From: Solimonas sp. | GTDB lineage: Bacteria > Pseudomonadota > Gammaproteobacteria > Nevskiales > Nevskiaceae | DNA: 64,000 bases | Direction of reading: 5' to 3' | Assembly: GCA_030149365.1 (NCBI GenBank) | Contig: JASBRP010000057.1 | Span: 38,727-102,726, forward strand | Shown here: one piece after another, positions 43,313 through 53,394 of the stretch | Numbering within the stretch: the first letter of the stretch is position 1 | Layout of the letters: each line of letters begins with the position of its first letter | Notes under the pieces: generated by a model | What the model was told of the DNA's origin: nothing | What the model saw: only the letters and a program-made list of their open reading frames with translations | The model's database searches: none | Position numbers and translations under genes: made by a program

Positions 43313-44022
43313 GCGGCGTCAGCCGCCATTCGCTCGGCGATCACGCGCAGCACCTGCGGGTTCAGCGGCAGGCCGAAGTGCGTGCCGCGCACTTCCACGT
43401 TCTCGATCTGCGCGCCCTCGGTTTCCACCGAGCACTGCCAGGCGACGATGCCGTCGCTCTTGGTGTGGATCGCGATGCAGGGCACCGGCGGGGCCGGGAT
43501 GCGGCGGCGGAAGCCGTCCAGGTCGGGCGCGCCGCGCATCTTGGGGTTCATCAACCCGAACAGCTTCACCAGGTTGTTGGCGTTGGGGTGGCCGTTGAAG
43601 GGGCTGCCCAGGGTGAAGACGCGGCGTACGCACTGAGGCTGATGGCGGGCCATCTCGCGGGCGAAGACGCCGCCCAGGCTCCAGCCGATCAGCGTGACCT
43701 TCTGGCCGCGCTCCTCGTATAGCGAGCGCAGGCTCTGCGCGAGGCGGTCGCGGACCTGCGGCCGCATGCCCATGTTGCGGCCGCAGCCCCAGCCCACGGC
43801 CTCGTAGCCGAGCTGGTTCAGCGCGCGGCGCAGCGCCGCGGTGTTGACGTCGCTGGCGCCGAAGCCGGGAATCACCATCACCGGCTCGCCGCGGCCGCGC
43901 GGTAGCCCGCGCACGTTCAAGCCGCGCAGGAGATGCTGGGCCACCTCGGCGCCGACACGCAGCTCGGACAGCAGCAGGAACAGGGAGGGCGAGGCGACTT
44001 CGGAAGGGTCTGGGCGGGCCAT
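43309..44022 (-). CDS. Alpha/beta hydrolase (PGAP1/lipase-like)
   Basis: A 237-residue cytoplasmic hydrolase. The nucleophile elbow is GWSLGG, preceded by VMVIPGFGASDVNT. The likely acid is in IHTKSDGIV and the base His in VRGTHFGLPLN. It resembles lipase-like hydrolases that act on lipid or ester bonds; the substrate is unknown. The start is ATG 44022; the frame upstream begins with TTG only. It is divergent from dusB and converges on the methyltransferase with a 4-nt overlap. Confidence 0.8.
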   Translation of the reverse strand: MARPDPSEVASPSLFLLLSELRVGAEVAQHLLRGLNVRGLPRGRGEPVMVIPGFGASDVNTAALRRALNQLGYEAVGWGCGRNMGMRPQVRDRLAQSLRSLYEERGQKVTLIGWSLGGVFAREMARHQPQCVRRVFTLGSPFNGHPNANNLVKLFGLMNPKMRGAPDLDGFRRRIPAPPVPCIAIHTKSDGIVAWQCSVETEGAQIENVEVRGTHFGLPLNPQVLRVIAERMAADAA

Positions 44023-44142
44023 CGGCGGCAACGGGGCAGGGTTGCGCCGATGCTACACGCTCGCCGCGTCGCCGCGACACGTCCTCCCGCGGCGGCCGGC
44101 GGTCCGCCGGGCCATGCCGGGACGCAGGGGTGCGGAGGTACA

Positions 44143-45150
44143 ATGGCGCCCGTGGATAACCCGAAGTTCCTGCAGATCGGCGGCTACCGTATCGAACCGC
44201 CCGTCGTGCTCGCCCCCATGGCCGGCGTCACCGACCGGCCCTTCCGCCAGCTGTGCAAGCGGCTCGGCGCGGGCCTGGCCGTCTCCGAGATGACCACCTC
44301 CGACGCCAGCCTCTGGCACACCGAGAAGTCGCGCCTGCGCCGCGACCATGCCGGGGAGCCGGGGCCCATCTCCGTGCAGATCGCCGGCTACGACCCGGAG
44401 CAGATGGCGGAGGCCGCGCGCGTCAATGTGGACCAGGGCGCGCAGATCATCGACATCAACATGGGTTGCCCGGCCAAGAAGGTCTGCAAGGTCGATTCCG
44501 GCTCGGCGCTGATGCGCGACGAGGCCTTGGTGGCACGCATCTGCAGCGCCGTGGTCGCGGCGGTGCCGGTGCCGGTGACGCTGAAGATCCGCACCGGCTG
44601 GGCGCGGGCCCACCGCAACGGCCTGGTCATCGCGCGCATCGCCGAGGACAGCGGCATCCAGTCGCTGGTGGTGCATGGCCGCACGCGCGAGGACCAGTAC
44701 GAGGGCTTCGCAGAGTACGACACCATCGCCGCGATCAAGCAGGCGCTGCGCATCCCGGTGATCGCCAACGGCGACATCGACTCGCCGGAGAAGGCCAGGC
44801 AGGTGCTGGACCATACCGGCTGCGACGCCGTGATGGTCGGCCGCGCCGCGCAGGGCCGGCCCTGGATCTTCCGCGAGATCGCGCACTACCTGGCCACCGG
44901 CGAGAAGCTGCCGCCGGCCACGCGCTTCGAGCAGCGCCGCTGGCTGCTGGAGCATCTCGATGCGCTCTACGCCTTCTACGGCGAGGGCCGCGGCGTGCGC
45001 GTGGCGCGCAAGCACATCCAGTGGTACTGCCAGGCCGAGCCTGGTGCGGCCGCTTTCTGGCAGGCAGTGAACCGCCTGACCGATGTCGTCGAGCAGCGAC
45101 GCTGCGTCGATGAGTTCCTGAGCCAGCCGGCATTGTCCGAGGTCGCCTGA
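44143..45150 (+). CDS. dusB: tRNA-dihydrouridine synthase B
   Basis: FMN enzyme that reduces uridines in tRNA to dihydrouridine, 335 residues. Family motifs: VVLAPMAGVTDRPFRQLC near the N-terminus, IDINMGCPAKKVCK with the active-site Cys, TLKIRTGW, LVVHGRTREDQYEG, IPVIANGDIDSPEKA and MVGRAAQGRPWIF (FMN phosphate site). GGAGG just upstream of ATG 44143 sets the start. The common dusB-fis pairing is not seen; a YheT-like hydrolase overlaps its stop instead (TGATG). Confidence 0.93.
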   Translation: MAPVDNPKFLQIGGYRIEPPVVLAPMAGVTDRPFRQLCKRLGAGLAVSEMTTSDASLWHTEKSRLRRDHAGEPGPISVQIAGYDPEQMAEAARVNVDQGAQIIDINMGCPAKKVCKVDSGSALMRDEALVARICSAVVAAVPVPVTLKIRTGWARAHRNGLVIARIAEDSGIQSLVVHGRTREDQYEGFAEYDTIAAIKQALRIPVIANGDIDSPEKARQVLDHTGCDAVMVGRAAQGRPWIFREIAHYLATGEKLPPATRFEQRRWLLEHLDALYAFYGEGRGVRVARKHIQWYCQAEPGAAAFWQAVNRLTDVVEQRRCVDEFLSQPALSEVA

Positions 45151-46145
45151 TGTCCGATGACGCCCGCGCGGCCCACGGCCGCGTCATCCGCAGTGAATTC
45201 CGTGCGCATCCGCTGCTGCGCAATCCGCACCTGCAGACGCTGAGCCCCTTCCTGCTGCGCAGCGCGCCGGAGATGCCGCTGCGGGTGGAGCGCCTGCAGA
45301 CGCCGGACGGCGATTTCATTGATGTCGGCTGGAGCGGCGAGCAGAACGCCGGGGCCTCCATCGCCGTGCTGGTCCACGGCCTCACCGGCGGCTTCCAGTC
45401 CAAGTACCTGCGCGGCCTGGCGCAGCGCCTGTCGGCGCAGGGCTGGCGCATTGCCATCCTGCTGCTGCGCGGCGCCGGCGAGCCCAACCTGACGCCGCGC
45501 CTCTACAACCACGGCGATACCGCCGACCTGCGCTGGCTGTGGCAGCAACTGCATGCGCGCGAGCCGGGCGTGCGCCTGGCGGCGGTGGGCTGGTCGCTGG
45601 GTGGCAACGTGCTGCTCAAGGCGATGAGCGAGGAAGGGCCGGACGCCCTGCCGGAACGGGTGGTGGCGGCCAGCGTGCCCTTCCGCCTGCACGAATGCGT
45701 GGATCGGCTGCGCCGCGGCTTCTCGCGCATCTACCAGCAGCGCATGCTGGGCGACCTGAAGAAGGCCGTTCGCCTCAAGCACCAGAAGGTGCCGCCGCCG
45801 CCGGGCGTGGACCTGGCGGCGACCCTGCGAGCCCGCGACTTCCATGAGTTCGACAACGCCTACACCGCGCCGCTCAACGGCTACCGTGATGCGCAGGACT
45901 ACTACCAGCGCGCCGCCTGCGGCCAGTACCTGGACCGCATCCACCGCCAGACCCTGGTGATCAACTCGCTGGACGATCCCTTCATGACGCCGGACATCGT
46001 GCCGCGCGAGACGCAGCTGGCGCCGCAGGTGACGCTGGAATTGGCGCACACCGGCGGGCACGTCGGTTTCGTCGCCGCCGGTGTCGGCGGGCGCATGGAG
46101 TACTGGCTGGAAGCACGCATCGCCGGCTGGCTGGGCGCGCCCTGA
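45150..46145 (+). CDS. YheT-family alpha/beta hydrolase
   Basis: A 331-residue hydrolase of the YheT/ABHD1-3 type. Motifs: HPLLRNPHLQTLSPFLL at the N-terminus, VLVHGLTGGFQSKYLRGLA, nucleophile GWSLGGNVLLK, acid in INSLDDPFM and base in TGGHVGFV. The function in bacteria is not settled; eukaryotic relatives act on lipids. Translation is coupled to dusB, with ATG 45150 sharing a base with its stop. Confidence 0.87.
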   Translation: MSDDARAAHGRVIRSEFRAHPLLRNPHLQTLSPFLLRSAPEMPLRVERLQTPDGDFIDVGWSGEQNAGASIAVLVHGLTGGFQSKYLRGLAQRLSAQGWRIAILLLRGAGEPNLTPRLYNHGDTADLRWLWQQLHAREPGVRLAAVGWSLGGNVLLKAMSEEGPDALPERVVAASVPFRLHECVDRLRRGFSRIYQQRMLGDLKKAVRLKHQKVPPPPGVDLAATLRARDFHEFDNAYTAPLNGYRDAQDYYQRAACGQYLDRIHRQTLVINSLDDPFMTPDIVPRETQLAPQVTLELAHTGGHVGFVAAGVGGRMEYWLEARIAGWLGAP

Positions 46146-46179
46146 GGGCGTCCCAGCCGCCGGTTCTCTACGGCAGGTC

Positions 46180-48021
46180 TCAGCCTTCGAGCTTGGCGCG
46201 GTCGCGCACCGCGCCCTTGTCGGCGCTGGTGGCGAACGCGGCGTAGGCCTTCAGCGCGATCGTCACCTTGCGCGGGCGCGGCGCGGCCGGCTTCCAGCCC
46301 TTGGCATCCTGCGCGGCACGGCGCTGCTGCAGCACGGCAGCGTCGATCTCCAGGTCGATGCGGCGGTTGGGGATGTCGATATTGATCAGGTCACCGTTCT
46401 CGATCAGGCCGATGGTGCCGCCCTCCGCCGCTTCCGGCGAGACGTGGCCGATCGACAGGCCCGAGGTGCCGCCGGAGAAGCGGCCGTCGGTCAGCAGTGC
46501 GCAGGCCTTGCCGAGGCCCTTGGACTTCAGGTAGCTGGTGGGGTACAGCATTTCCTGCATGCCGGGGCCGCCACGCGGACCCTCGTAGCGGATCACCACG
46601 GCATCACCGGCCTTCACCTGGCCGCCGAGGATCGCCTCGACCGCGGCATCCTGGCTTTCGAACACCACGGCCGGGCCGCGGAACTTGAGGATGCTCTCGT
46701 CCACGCCGGCGGTCTTCACGATGCAGCCGCGCTCGGCGATGTTGCCGTACAGCACGGCCAGGCCGCCGTCGGCGCTGTAGGCCGTGGGCGCGGCGCGGAT
46801 GCAGCCCTTGGCGCGGTCCAGGTCCAGTGCGTCGTAGCGGCAGGACTGCGAGAACGCCTGCTGCGTCGGGATGCCGGCCGGGCCGGCGCGGAAGAAGTGG
46901 TGCACCTCGGCGTCGTCGGTTCGCACGATGTCCCAGGCATCCAGGGCCTCGGCCAGCGTGCGGCTGTGCACGGTCGGCACGTCGGTGTGGAGCAGGCCGG
47001 CGCGGTCGAGCTCGCCGAGGATCGCCATCACGCCGCCGGCGCGATGCACGTCCTCCATGTGATGGTGGCTGGACGGGGCGACCTTGCACAGTGTCGGCAC
47101 GCGACGCGACAGGCGGTCGATGTCCTGCATGCTGAAGTCGATCTCGCCTTCCTGCGCGGCGGCCAGCAGGTGCAGCACGGTGTTGGTGGAGCCGCCCATG
47201 GCGATGTCCAGCGACATGGCGTTCTCGAACGCCGCCTTGGAGGAGATGTTGCGCGGCAGCACGCTCTCGTCGCCATCACGGTAGTAACGGTTGGCGAGGC
47301 CGACGATGCGCTGGCCGGCGCGGCGGAACAGCTGCTCGCGGTCGGCGTGCGTGGCCACCAGCGAGCCGTTGCCCGGCTGCGACAGGCCCAGGGCCTCGGT
47401 CAGGCAGTTCATCGAGTTGGCGGTGAACATGCCGGAGCAGGAGCCGCAGGTCGGGCAGGCCGAGCGCTCGATCTTCTCCACGTCCGCGTCGGAGACATTG
47501 CTGTCGGCCGCGGCCACCATGGCATCGACCAGGTCCAGCGGTATGACCTTGTCGGCGAGCTTGGTCTTGCCGGCTTCCATCGGGCCGCCGGAGACGAAGA
47601 TCACCGGGATGTTGAGGCGCAGTGCGGCCATCAGCATGCCGGGGGTGATCTTGTCGCAGTTGGAGATGCACACCAGGGCGTCGGCAGTGTGGGCGTTGCA
47701 CATGTACTCAACGGCATCCGCGATCAGCTCGCGCGAGGGCAGGCTGTAGAGCATGCCGTCGTGGCCCATGGCGATGCCGTCGTCCACGGCGATGGTGTTG
47801 AACTCCTTGCCGACGCCGCCTGCCTTCTCGATCTCCGAGATCACCATCTGGCCCAGGTCCTTGAGGTGGACGTGGCCGGGCACGAACTGCGTGAACGAGT
47901 TGGCCACGGCGATGATCGGCTTGCCGAAGTCGCCGTCCTTCATGCCGGTGGCACGCCACAGTGCGCGGGCACCCGCCATGTTGCGGCCGGCGGTGCTGGT
48001 ACGGGAGCGGAGGACGGGCAT
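46180..48021 (-). CDS. ilvD: Dihydroxy-acid dehydratase
   Basis: Third enzyme of valine/isoleucine synthesis, 613 residues, the length of the E. coli enzyme. It converts dihydroxy acids to 2-keto acids with an Fe-S cluster. Cluster Cys are in [10 protein letters not shown] and [12 protein letters not shown], and the Mg-binding region in [11 protein letters not shown]. The start [19 protein letters not shown] is typical. It is transcribed divergently from a LysR regulator across a 103-nt gap, the classic layout for LysR-type control. Confidence 0.96.
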   Translation of the reverse strand: MPVLRSRTSTAGRNMAGARALWRATGMKDGDFGKPIIAVANSFTQFVPGHVHLKDLGQMVISEIEKAGGVGKEFNTIAVDDGIAMGHDGMLYSLPSRELIADAVEYMCNAHTADALVCISNCDKITPGMLMAALRLNIPVIFVSGGPMEAGKTKLADKVIPLDLVDAMVAAADSNVSDADVEKIERSACPTCGSCSGMFTANSMNCLTEALGLSQPGNGSLVATHADREQLFRRAGQRIVGLANRYYRDGDESVLPRNISSKAAFENAMSLDIAMGGSTNTVLHLLAAAQEGEIDFSMQDIDRLSRRVPTLCKVAPSSHHHMEDVHRAGGVMAILGELDRAGLLHTDVPTVHSRTLAEALDAWDIVRTDDAEVHHFFRAGPAGIPTQQAFSQSCRYDALDLDRAKGCIRAAPTAYSADGGLAVLYGNIAERGCIVKTAGVDESILKFRGPAVVFESQDAAVEAILGGQVKAGDAVVIRYEGPRGGPGMQEMLYPTSYLKSKGLGKACALLTDGRFSGGTSGLSIGHVSPEAAEGGTIGLIENGDLINIDIPNRRIDLEIDAAVLQQRRAAQDAKGWKPAAPRPRKVTIALKAYAAFATSADKGAVRDRAKLEG

Positions 48022-48124
48022 GCGGTTTTCCTGGGTTGTAGGGCCTTGGGGCTGCGGATTCTGCCGGCTGTCATCTATACTGGCAAATACTAAAATCCAT
48101 GCTCTGTTATAGGGATTGCGAATA

Positions 48125-49018
48125 GTGGATATCCGGCAACTGCGCTACTTCGTGGCCGTGGCCGAGGAGAAGAACTTCTCCCGCGCCGCCGAGCGCCTGC
48201 ACGTCTCGCAGCCGCCGCTGTCCACGCAGGTCAAGGCGCTGGAAGGCGAGCTGGGGGTCGAGCTGTTCCGGCGCAGCAACCGCGGCGTGGCGCTGACGGT
48301 GGCCGGGCAGCTGTTCTACGACGAGGTGCGGATCGTGCTGCGCCGGCTGGAGCAGGCGCGGCTCAAGGCGCAGAGCGCCGGCCGCGGCGACATCGGCCTG
48401 CTGGCGGTCGGCTTCGTGTCGATCGTGGACTACGGCGTGCTGCCGCCGACGTTGAAGCGCTTCCGCGCGCAGTTCCCCGGCGTGGAGGTCGAACTGCACG
48501 AATTCACCACCGACGCGCAGATCAAGGAGATCCGCGCGGGGCGCCTGGACCTGGGCATCGGCATCGGCCCGGTGGAGGAGCTGGACCTGGTGTTCGAGGC
48601 GATCTGGCGCGAGAAGCTGGTGCTGGCGGCGCCGGCGGGACATCCGCTGCTGCGCCGCGAGGGACCGGTGTCGCTGGCGGTGCTGGCCAACGAGAGCTTC
48701 GTCATCACGCCGCGCGACGTCGCCGCCGGCCTGCACGACCTGATCGTGGAGACCTGCCGCGAGCAGGGCTTCACGCCGCGCATCACGCAGCGCGCGCGGC
48801 AGATGCAGACCATCATCAGCCTGGTCGCCAGCGGCATGGGCTTTGCGCTGGTGCCGGAGTCGGTGCGCAACCTGCAACGCAGCGGCGTGCAGTACCGCAG
48901 CTTGCGCGGGGCCAGTGCCCGCATCGAGTTGGGCATCCTGCGGCCGCGGGACGATGCCAATCCGCCGGCCGAACACTTCACCGCGGTGCTGAAGGGCGCG
49001 GTGGCCGGGGCGGACTGA
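48125..49018 (+). CDS. LysR family transcriptional regulator
   Basis: A 297-residue regulator. The winged helix is [39 protein letters not shown], followed by the periplasmic-binding-like effector domain ([15 protein letters not shown], then [11 protein letters not shown], then [14 protein letters not shown]). I start at GTG 48125 with AGGGA about 10 nt upstream; TTG 48116 is an alternative. Divergent from ilvD, it probably controls ilvD and itself. The gap contains CTATA (48075-48079) and TATAG (48108-48112) arms and a -10-like TATAGA for ilvD. The ligand is unknown; the effector domain looks most like the aromatic-catabolism BenM/CatM group. Confidence 0.88.
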   Translation: MDIRQLRYFVAVAEEKNFSRAAERLHVSQPPLSTQVKALEGELGVELFRRSNRGVALTVAGQLFYDEVRIVLRRLEQARLKAQSAGRGDIGLLAVGFVSIVDYGVLPPTLKRFRAQFPGVEVELHEFTTDAQIKEIRAGRLDLGIGIGPVEELDLVFEAIWREKLVLAAPAGHPLLRREGPVSLAVLANESFVITPRDVAAGLHDLIVETCREQGFTPRITQRARQMQTIISLVASGMGFALVPESVRNLQRSGVQYRSLRGASARIELGILRPRDDANPPAEHFTAVLKGAVAGAD

Positions 49019-49060
49019 GACGAATCCCCGGAAGCACCCGATTCAATTGCAGGTGCGAAG

Positions 49061-49201
49061 CCCGTCATGCCGGTGGAGCTGGCATCCAGCCCTGTCGGAT
49101 GTGGTGAGCGTAGCGAACCGCATCGGATACGGCAGAGGTCGCTCGATGCGGTTCGCTGCGCTCACCACATCCTACATAACGGCTTTCGCCGGTATGACGG
49201 G
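49061..49201. repeat. Nested palindromic repeat (copy 2)
   Basis: A 141-nt element with two nested inverted repeats. The outer arms CCCGTCATGCCGG (49061-49073) and CCGGTATGACGGG (49189-49201) pair with one wobble. The inner arms of 29 nt (49097-49125 and 49144-49172) pair with a single G-U wobble around an 18-nt loop. The right end is shared with the element at 9081-9196. It lies between the LysR gene and gloA, which converge, so it may also act as a two-way transcription end. Confidence 0.85.
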
Positions 49202-49216
49202 GAAAGCCGGCGTGGC

Positions 49217-49597
49217 TCAGGCCTTGCGCTGGATGAACTCGACCTTGTAGCCGTCCGGGTCCTCGACGAAGGCGATCACGGTGCTGCCGTGCTTCATTGG
49301 GCCGGCCTCGCGCGTCACGCGGCCACCGCGGGCCTTGACCCGCTCGCAGGCGGCGTAGGCATCGTCCACTTCCACGGCGATGTGGCCGTAGGCGGTGCCG
49401 AGCTCGTACTTTTCCACGCCCCAGTTGTGGGTCAGCTCGATCTCGGAGTTGCCGTCGCCGTAGCCGACGAAGGCCAGCGTGAACTTGCCGTCCGGATAGT
49501 CCTGGCGGCTCAGCAGCTTCATGTCGAGCACGGCGGTGTAGAAGGCGATGGAGCGGTCGAGGTCGCCGACGCGCAGCATGGTGTGGAGGATTTTCAT
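49217..49597 (-). CDS. gloA: Lactoylglutathione lyase (glyoxalase I)
   Basis: Glyoxalase I, 126 residues, converts the methylglyoxal-glutathione hemithioacetal to lactoylglutathione. Metal ligands match the Ni-type bacterial enzyme: His5 ([10 protein letters not shown]), Glu54 (EIELTHNWG), His72 (YGHIAVEV) and Glu120 (KVEFIQ). Length and sequence are close to the E. coli enzyme. It is transcribed after two short-chain dehydrogenase genes on the same strand. Confidence 0.95.
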   Translation of the reverse strand: MKILHTMLRVGDLDRSIAFYTAVLDMKLLSRQDYPDGKFTLAFVGYGDGNSEIELTHNWGVEKYELGTAYGHIAVEVDDAYAACERVKARGGRVTREAGPMKHGSTVIAFVEDPDGYKVEFIQRKA

Positions 49598-49681
49598 CGG
49601 AGTTCTCTCAACGGCCCGGCAGCCGAGGGTCAGGGGCGTTCACCCCTGACAGCCTCAGGGCGAACGGCAGGGTTTGGCGCG

Positions 49682-50428
49682 TTACGCCATCTTCGAAACG
49701 GCTGACAGCGGCAGCCGCTTCATCAGGAAGCCCAGCGCCGCCCAGGGCCAGCGCGGCACCGAGGCCTCGGCCGGCTCGCGCTCGATGGCCGCCACCAGCG
49801 CGCGGCAGCCGGTCTCGGTGTCGACCATGAACGGCGTCTTCTTCACCTTCTCGTTGATCTCCGAGCGGATATAGCCCGGGAAGATGGTGCTGACCTTGAT
49901 CGGCGTGCGCAGCAGGTCGGCGCGGATGCCCTCGGCCAGCGCGGCGACGGCGGCCTTGCTGGCGGCGTAGGTGGTGAGGTTGCGCGGCATGCCGCGCAGG
50001 GCGCTCATCGAGGAGATCATGACCAGGTGCCCGGCTTTCTGCGCGCGGAAGATCTCCACCGCGGCTTCGCATTGCGCCAGCGCGGCGACGAAGTTGGTCT
50101 CGGCGGTCTTGCGGTTGGCGTGGAAGTAGCCGGTCCCCACCGGCTGGCCCTTGCCGATGCCGGCGTTGACGATCACGCGGTCCAGGCTGCCGAACTCGTC
50201 GCGGAAGGCCTTGAATACCTCGAACACCTGCTCGTACTGGTTCACGTCCAGCGCGCGGACCGATACGCCGATGCCGGGGTGCGCGGCTTCCAGCTCGGCC
50301 TTGAGTTCGGCCAGGCGGTCGGTACGGCGGGCGCAGAGCGCGAGGTTGCGACCGGCCTTGGCGAACTCCCGCGCCATGCCACGGCCCAGGCCCGAGGAGG
50401 CGCCGGTGATGAGGATGGTCTTGCGCAT
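49682..50428 (-). CDS. Short-chain dehydrogenase/reductase
   Basis: A 248-residue NAD(P)-dependent oxidoreductase. The cofactor motif is TGASSGLGRGMA, followed by NAGIG, catalytic Ser in MISSMSALRG and YAASK. An Arg pair after beta 2 (CARRTDR) suggests NADP. The C-terminal tail has a hydrophobic segment that could touch the membrane. The substrate is unknown. It lies 28 nt after a second SDR gene, probably the same operon. Confidence 0.85.
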   Translation of the reverse strand: MRKTILITGASSGLGRGMAREFAKAGRNLALCARRTDRLAELKAELEAAHPGIGVSVRALDVNQYEQVFEVFKAFRDEFGSLDRVIVNAGIGKGQPVGTGYFHANRKTAETNFVAALAQCEAAVEIFRAQKAGHLVMISSMSALRGMPRNLTTYAASKAAVAALAEGIRADLLRTPIKVSTIFPGYIRSEINEKVKKTPFMVDTETGCRALVAAIEREPAEASVPRWPWAALGFLMKRLPLSAVSKMA

Positions 50429-50456
50429 GGTCAGGTTCCTGGTGACGGCGTGTGGT

Positions 50457-51272
50457 TCAGCGGGCGCGCTGCGGCGCCATCATGCGGCCGGCTTCGCGGC
50501 GCACCGCGGCGGAGAAGGCGCGCCAGGGCAGCAGGCGCTTGGCCATCCAGGCGACATAGCCGCGGCGGTGGGTGACGATGCGGAAGCGGCCCTGGGCCAC
50601 GCCGTCGAACACCTGGTCGGCAATTTCGTCGGCACTGACGCGGGCGCGGGTCACCAGCTTGCGGGTCAACGCCGCCACCTGGTCGTCGCTGGCGCGCAGC
50701 GAGTCGGCGAGGTTGGTGCGGAAGAAATCCGGACAGACCACGGAGACGCCGATGCGATCCGTGGCCAGTTCCACCGCCAGCACCTCGGACAGCGCCACGA
50801 CGGCGGCCTTGGTGGCGCAGTAGGCCGCCATCTTCGGCGGATGGATCAGCCCGGCCATGGAGGCCACGTTGATGAAGTAGCCGCGGCCCTGCGCGCGGAA
50901 CAGCGGCGTGAACACCTTGCAGCCGCGCGCCACGCCCAGCAGGTTGATGTCGGTGATCCATTCCCAGTCGCGCATCGGCAGCTCGCCAATGCCGCCGGCC
51001 ACGGCCACGCCGGCGTTGTTCACCACCACGTCGATGCCGCCCCAGTGGTACTGCAGCCAGTCGGCCGCCGCCTGCAGGTCGGCCTCGCGGCGCACGTCGC
51101 AGTTCAGGTAATGCCCGCCGCCGCCGTACTGGGCCAGCGCGGCCACGGTCTCGGCGCCCTTGGCGGGATCGATGTCGGCGACGCAGACACGCCAGCCCTC
51201 GCGGGCATAGCGTTCGGCCAAGGCACGGCCGAGCCCGGAGGCGCCGCCGGTGATGAAGATGCGCTGTTGCAT
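50457..51272 (-). CDS. Short-chain dehydrogenase/reductase
   Basis: A 271-residue oxidoreductase. The cofactor motif is TGGASGLGRALAE; Asp in VADIDPAK suggests NAD. Then NNAGVA, catalytic Ser in INVASMAGLI and YCATK. The C-terminal basic helix (AWMAKRLLPWRAFSAAVRR) is like that of lipid-acting SDRs. It is the first gene of a two- or three-gene unit with the next SDR and possibly gloA. Confidence 0.85.
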   Translation of the reverse strand: MQQRIFITGGASGLGRALAERYAREGWRVCVADIDPAKGAETVAALAQYGGGGHYLNCDVRREADLQAAADWLQYHWGGIDVVVNNAGVAVAGGIGELPMRDWEWITDINLLGVARGCKVFTPLFRAQGRGYFINVASMAGLIHPPKMAAYCATKAAVVALSEVLAVELATDRIGVSVVCPDFFRTNLADSLRASDDQVAALTRKLVTRARVSADEIADQVFDGVAQGRFRIVTHRRGYVAWMAKRLLPWRAFSAAVRREAGRMMAPQRAR

Positions 51273-51354
51273 GTCTGTCCTCAGGCTCGCAGGCAGGGGC
51301 GATATTAAACGGCAGACTCCCTGCTGTGGATGGCCCTGTGGACAGGCAGCGCTC

Positions 51355-52857
51355 CTACTGGAGCGCCAGGATGCGATAGCTGTCGTCGGAGGGGTTCCGG
51401 GTAATCAGGTATTTACGGGTGCCGTTCGCCGAATGAAAGACGTGCTGGGCGGTCTGGCCCTCGGGAACCAGGTAACTGCCGATCGGGGCCGTCGTAGCGC
51501 TGTCATACAGGTTCAGTCGGCCTTGCCCCTGGATTGCGGCGATCTGCCCGGCCTGGGTGGAGTCCGTGAGATCCACCAGCCGGCCTTCCTCGCTGGCCGA
51601 GAGCGCCAGGGTGCCCATTGCGCTCATGTCCTGGCTGGGATACTCCGAGCTGCGAAAGGTCTTGCCGCAGGCGGTATAGATGCGGCGGCCATTGGCCGAC
51701 AGCCACAAGTTGTCGCAAAGGGCCCGGTTGATGAGCGACGGCCCCTGGCGCTGCGGATCGACGTTGGCATCGCTGGCGCTGGAGTAACGCGCGAGGCGGC
51801 TGAGCGATGATCCTCGCGAGGTGGCATACACCTGTCCGGTTTCAGGTAGCAGGCGAGCGCTCGCATCAGACAAAGCGCTACTGGTGAGCTGCTTTCTTTC
51901 GTTCAGGCGTGCATTGACCTGCATCACGCCGACCCGGCCGCCGAAGGGGAAAACCAAAACCGTATCCGGTCCGATGCTCACCACGTCGGCGGCGGTGAAC
52001 GAGATCGGCCCCATGCCCGGTCCCGAACCGCCGCTGCTGGGAGCGACGTAGATCAGCGGGCTGCTCTGGCCCGACGGCATGAAGGGGGCTCCCGTCGGAT
52101 TGAGGTTGATATGAGCGATGTCTTCGCCGAAGGCTACGTTGGCGCTCTGTCCATCGGGGCTCACGGACACGGCGACGCGTGTGCTGGGCGAGAAACTGCC
52201 CAGTGTCAGCGTGCGCTCAGTCCCATCGGTGGTGGAGTAGACATGCAGCGCAAGCTCCGGACGCCGCGACACCATGACGATGGCATCCAGTGCCCGGCTG
52301 TACTCGGCATCGGCGACGTCATGAGCCAGCGTCCGTGAAGCCTGGACGGCCAGGGTTCCCTTGTCGGGCATCGCCGTGGCTTCGGGCAGTGCGGCCTCCG
52401 GCTCCGGTGCGGTTGCTCCGGTGACGGTAAGCGAGACCGGGATCATCTTGGGGCTGCCTCGGACCTGTTGCGTACAGGCCGGGTCATAGCAGACCTTCAG
52501 GGTTACGGTGTCGCGATGGATACCCGGGCCGAGCGTCTCCGGTATGCGGAAACGGATCTGGATCCGGCCGCTGCTGTCCTCCGCGTCTTCGATGAAGGAG
52601 GCACTTTCTATCGCGGAGTTGCTGTACTCGAGATAGGGCTGCGCGTCCCGGTCGAGCGTCCCATCCAGTCGGGCCTGGATCGACGCCAGTGGGGAGTTGT
52701 CCCTGGTGTCGGCGCTGATCGACAGGCTGCCGGGGCTGGCCGACAGGGTTGCCGGTCCGTCTCCACCGCCGCCACCGCCGCCGCCACCGCCGCCGCCACA
52801 AGCCGACAGCGAGGCGAGCAACATCGCGCCCAAAACGGCACGTCTTCCCTTCTGCAT
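51355..52857 (-). CDS. Large lipoprotein of unknown function with poly-Gly linker
   Basis: A 500-residue lipoprotein; the signal ends in LSAC at about residue 20 and is followed by twelve Gly. The poly-Gly stretch probably acts as a tether from the membrane. An Ig-like or cadherin-like strand region (about 36-145) is followed by repeated segments resembling beta-propeller blades (ALDAIVMVSRR, RVAVSVSPDGQSANVAF, QVYATSRGSSLSRL). No enzyme motif is visible. GGGGGA upstream of ATG 52857 supports the start. It stands between unrelated genes. Confidence 0.7.
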   Translation of the reverse strand: MQKGRRAVLGAMLLASLSACGGGGGGGGGGGGDGPATLSASPGSLSISADTRDNSPLASIQARLDGTLDRDAQPYLEYSNSAIESASFIEDAEDSSGRIQIRFRIPETLGPGIHRDTVTLKVCYDPACTQQVRGSPKMIPVSLTVTGATAPEPEAALPEATAMPDKGTLAVQASRTLAHDVADAEYSRALDAIVMVSRRPELALHVYSTTDGTERTLTLGSFSPSTRVAVSVSPDGQSANVAFGEDIAHINLNPTGAPFMPSGQSSPLIYVAPSSGGSGPGMGPISFTAADVVSIGPDTVLVFPFGGRVGVMQVNARLNERKQLTSSALSDASARLLPETGQVYATSRGSSLSRLARYSSASDANVDPQRQGPSLINRALCDNLWLSANGRRIYTACGKTFRSSEYPSQDMSAMGTLALSASEEGRLVDLTDSTQAGQIAAIQGQGRLNLYDSATTAPIGSYLVPEGQTAQHVFHSANGTRKYLITRNPSDDSYRILALQ

Positions 52858-52947
52858 GAATCCCCCCAGGTTGTTCCGTACGTCCGCCTCTCCGGCGGCC
52901 GCCGCCATCATCCGGATTCTGCCCCACACCGCAAGCTGATCCAGACG

Positions 52948-53394
52948 TCAGGTGCGCGCGCGCCAGTGCCGGTACTCCACCATCAGGCAATGGTCCTGCA
53001 CCACGTCGATACCCTCGCGCGCCAGCCGCGCGGCGATGGCGTCGTGGCGGATGCCGGACTGCAGCCAGACCGCGGCGGGGCGCTTGGCGAGGATGTCGTC
53101 GAGATGGCCGGGGATGTCGACCGGACGGCGGAAGACGTCGACCAGGTCGATGTCGCCGGGGATGTCGGCCAGGCGCCGGTAGACCGGCTCGCCGAGGATG
53201 GTCTTCAGCTCCGGCTCGTGCAGGTCCACCGGCACGATCTGCAGGCCCATGTCCTTCAGGGCCGCCGGCACGTAGTGGGCGGGGCGGTCGGCCAGGCGCT
53301 CGCTGCGCATGCCCAGCACGGCGACGCGGCGCAGGCGCGCCAGCAGGCCCTGGATTTGCTCCGGGGTGGTGAGGAGGTGGTCTTGCCAGTTCAT
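52948..53394 (-). CDS. CoA-binding domain protein (YccU-like)
   Basis: A 148-residue protein of the CoA-binding (succinyl-CoA synthetase alpha-like) family. Features: RRVAVLGMRSERLADRPAHYVPAALKDMGLQIVPVDLHEP, then VDVFRRPVDIPGHLDDIL, then AVWLQSGIRHDAIAARLAREGIDVVQDHCLMVEY. The single-domain relatives are of unknown function. It overlaps the methyltransferase stop by 4 nt. Confidence 0.88.
   Translation of the reverse strand: MNWQDHLLTTPEQIQGLLARLRRVAVLGMRSERLADRPAHYVPAALKDMGLQIVPVDLHEPELKTILGEPVYRRLADIPGDIDLVDVFRRPVDIPGHLDDILAKRPAAVWLQSGIRHDAIAARLAREGIDVVQDHCLMVEYRHWRART

Noticed and set aside
52740..52800. Phase-variable repeat in the poly-Gly lipoprotein
   Set aside because: The repeat unit is three bases, so slippage would change linker length but not the frame; no on/off switching is expected.
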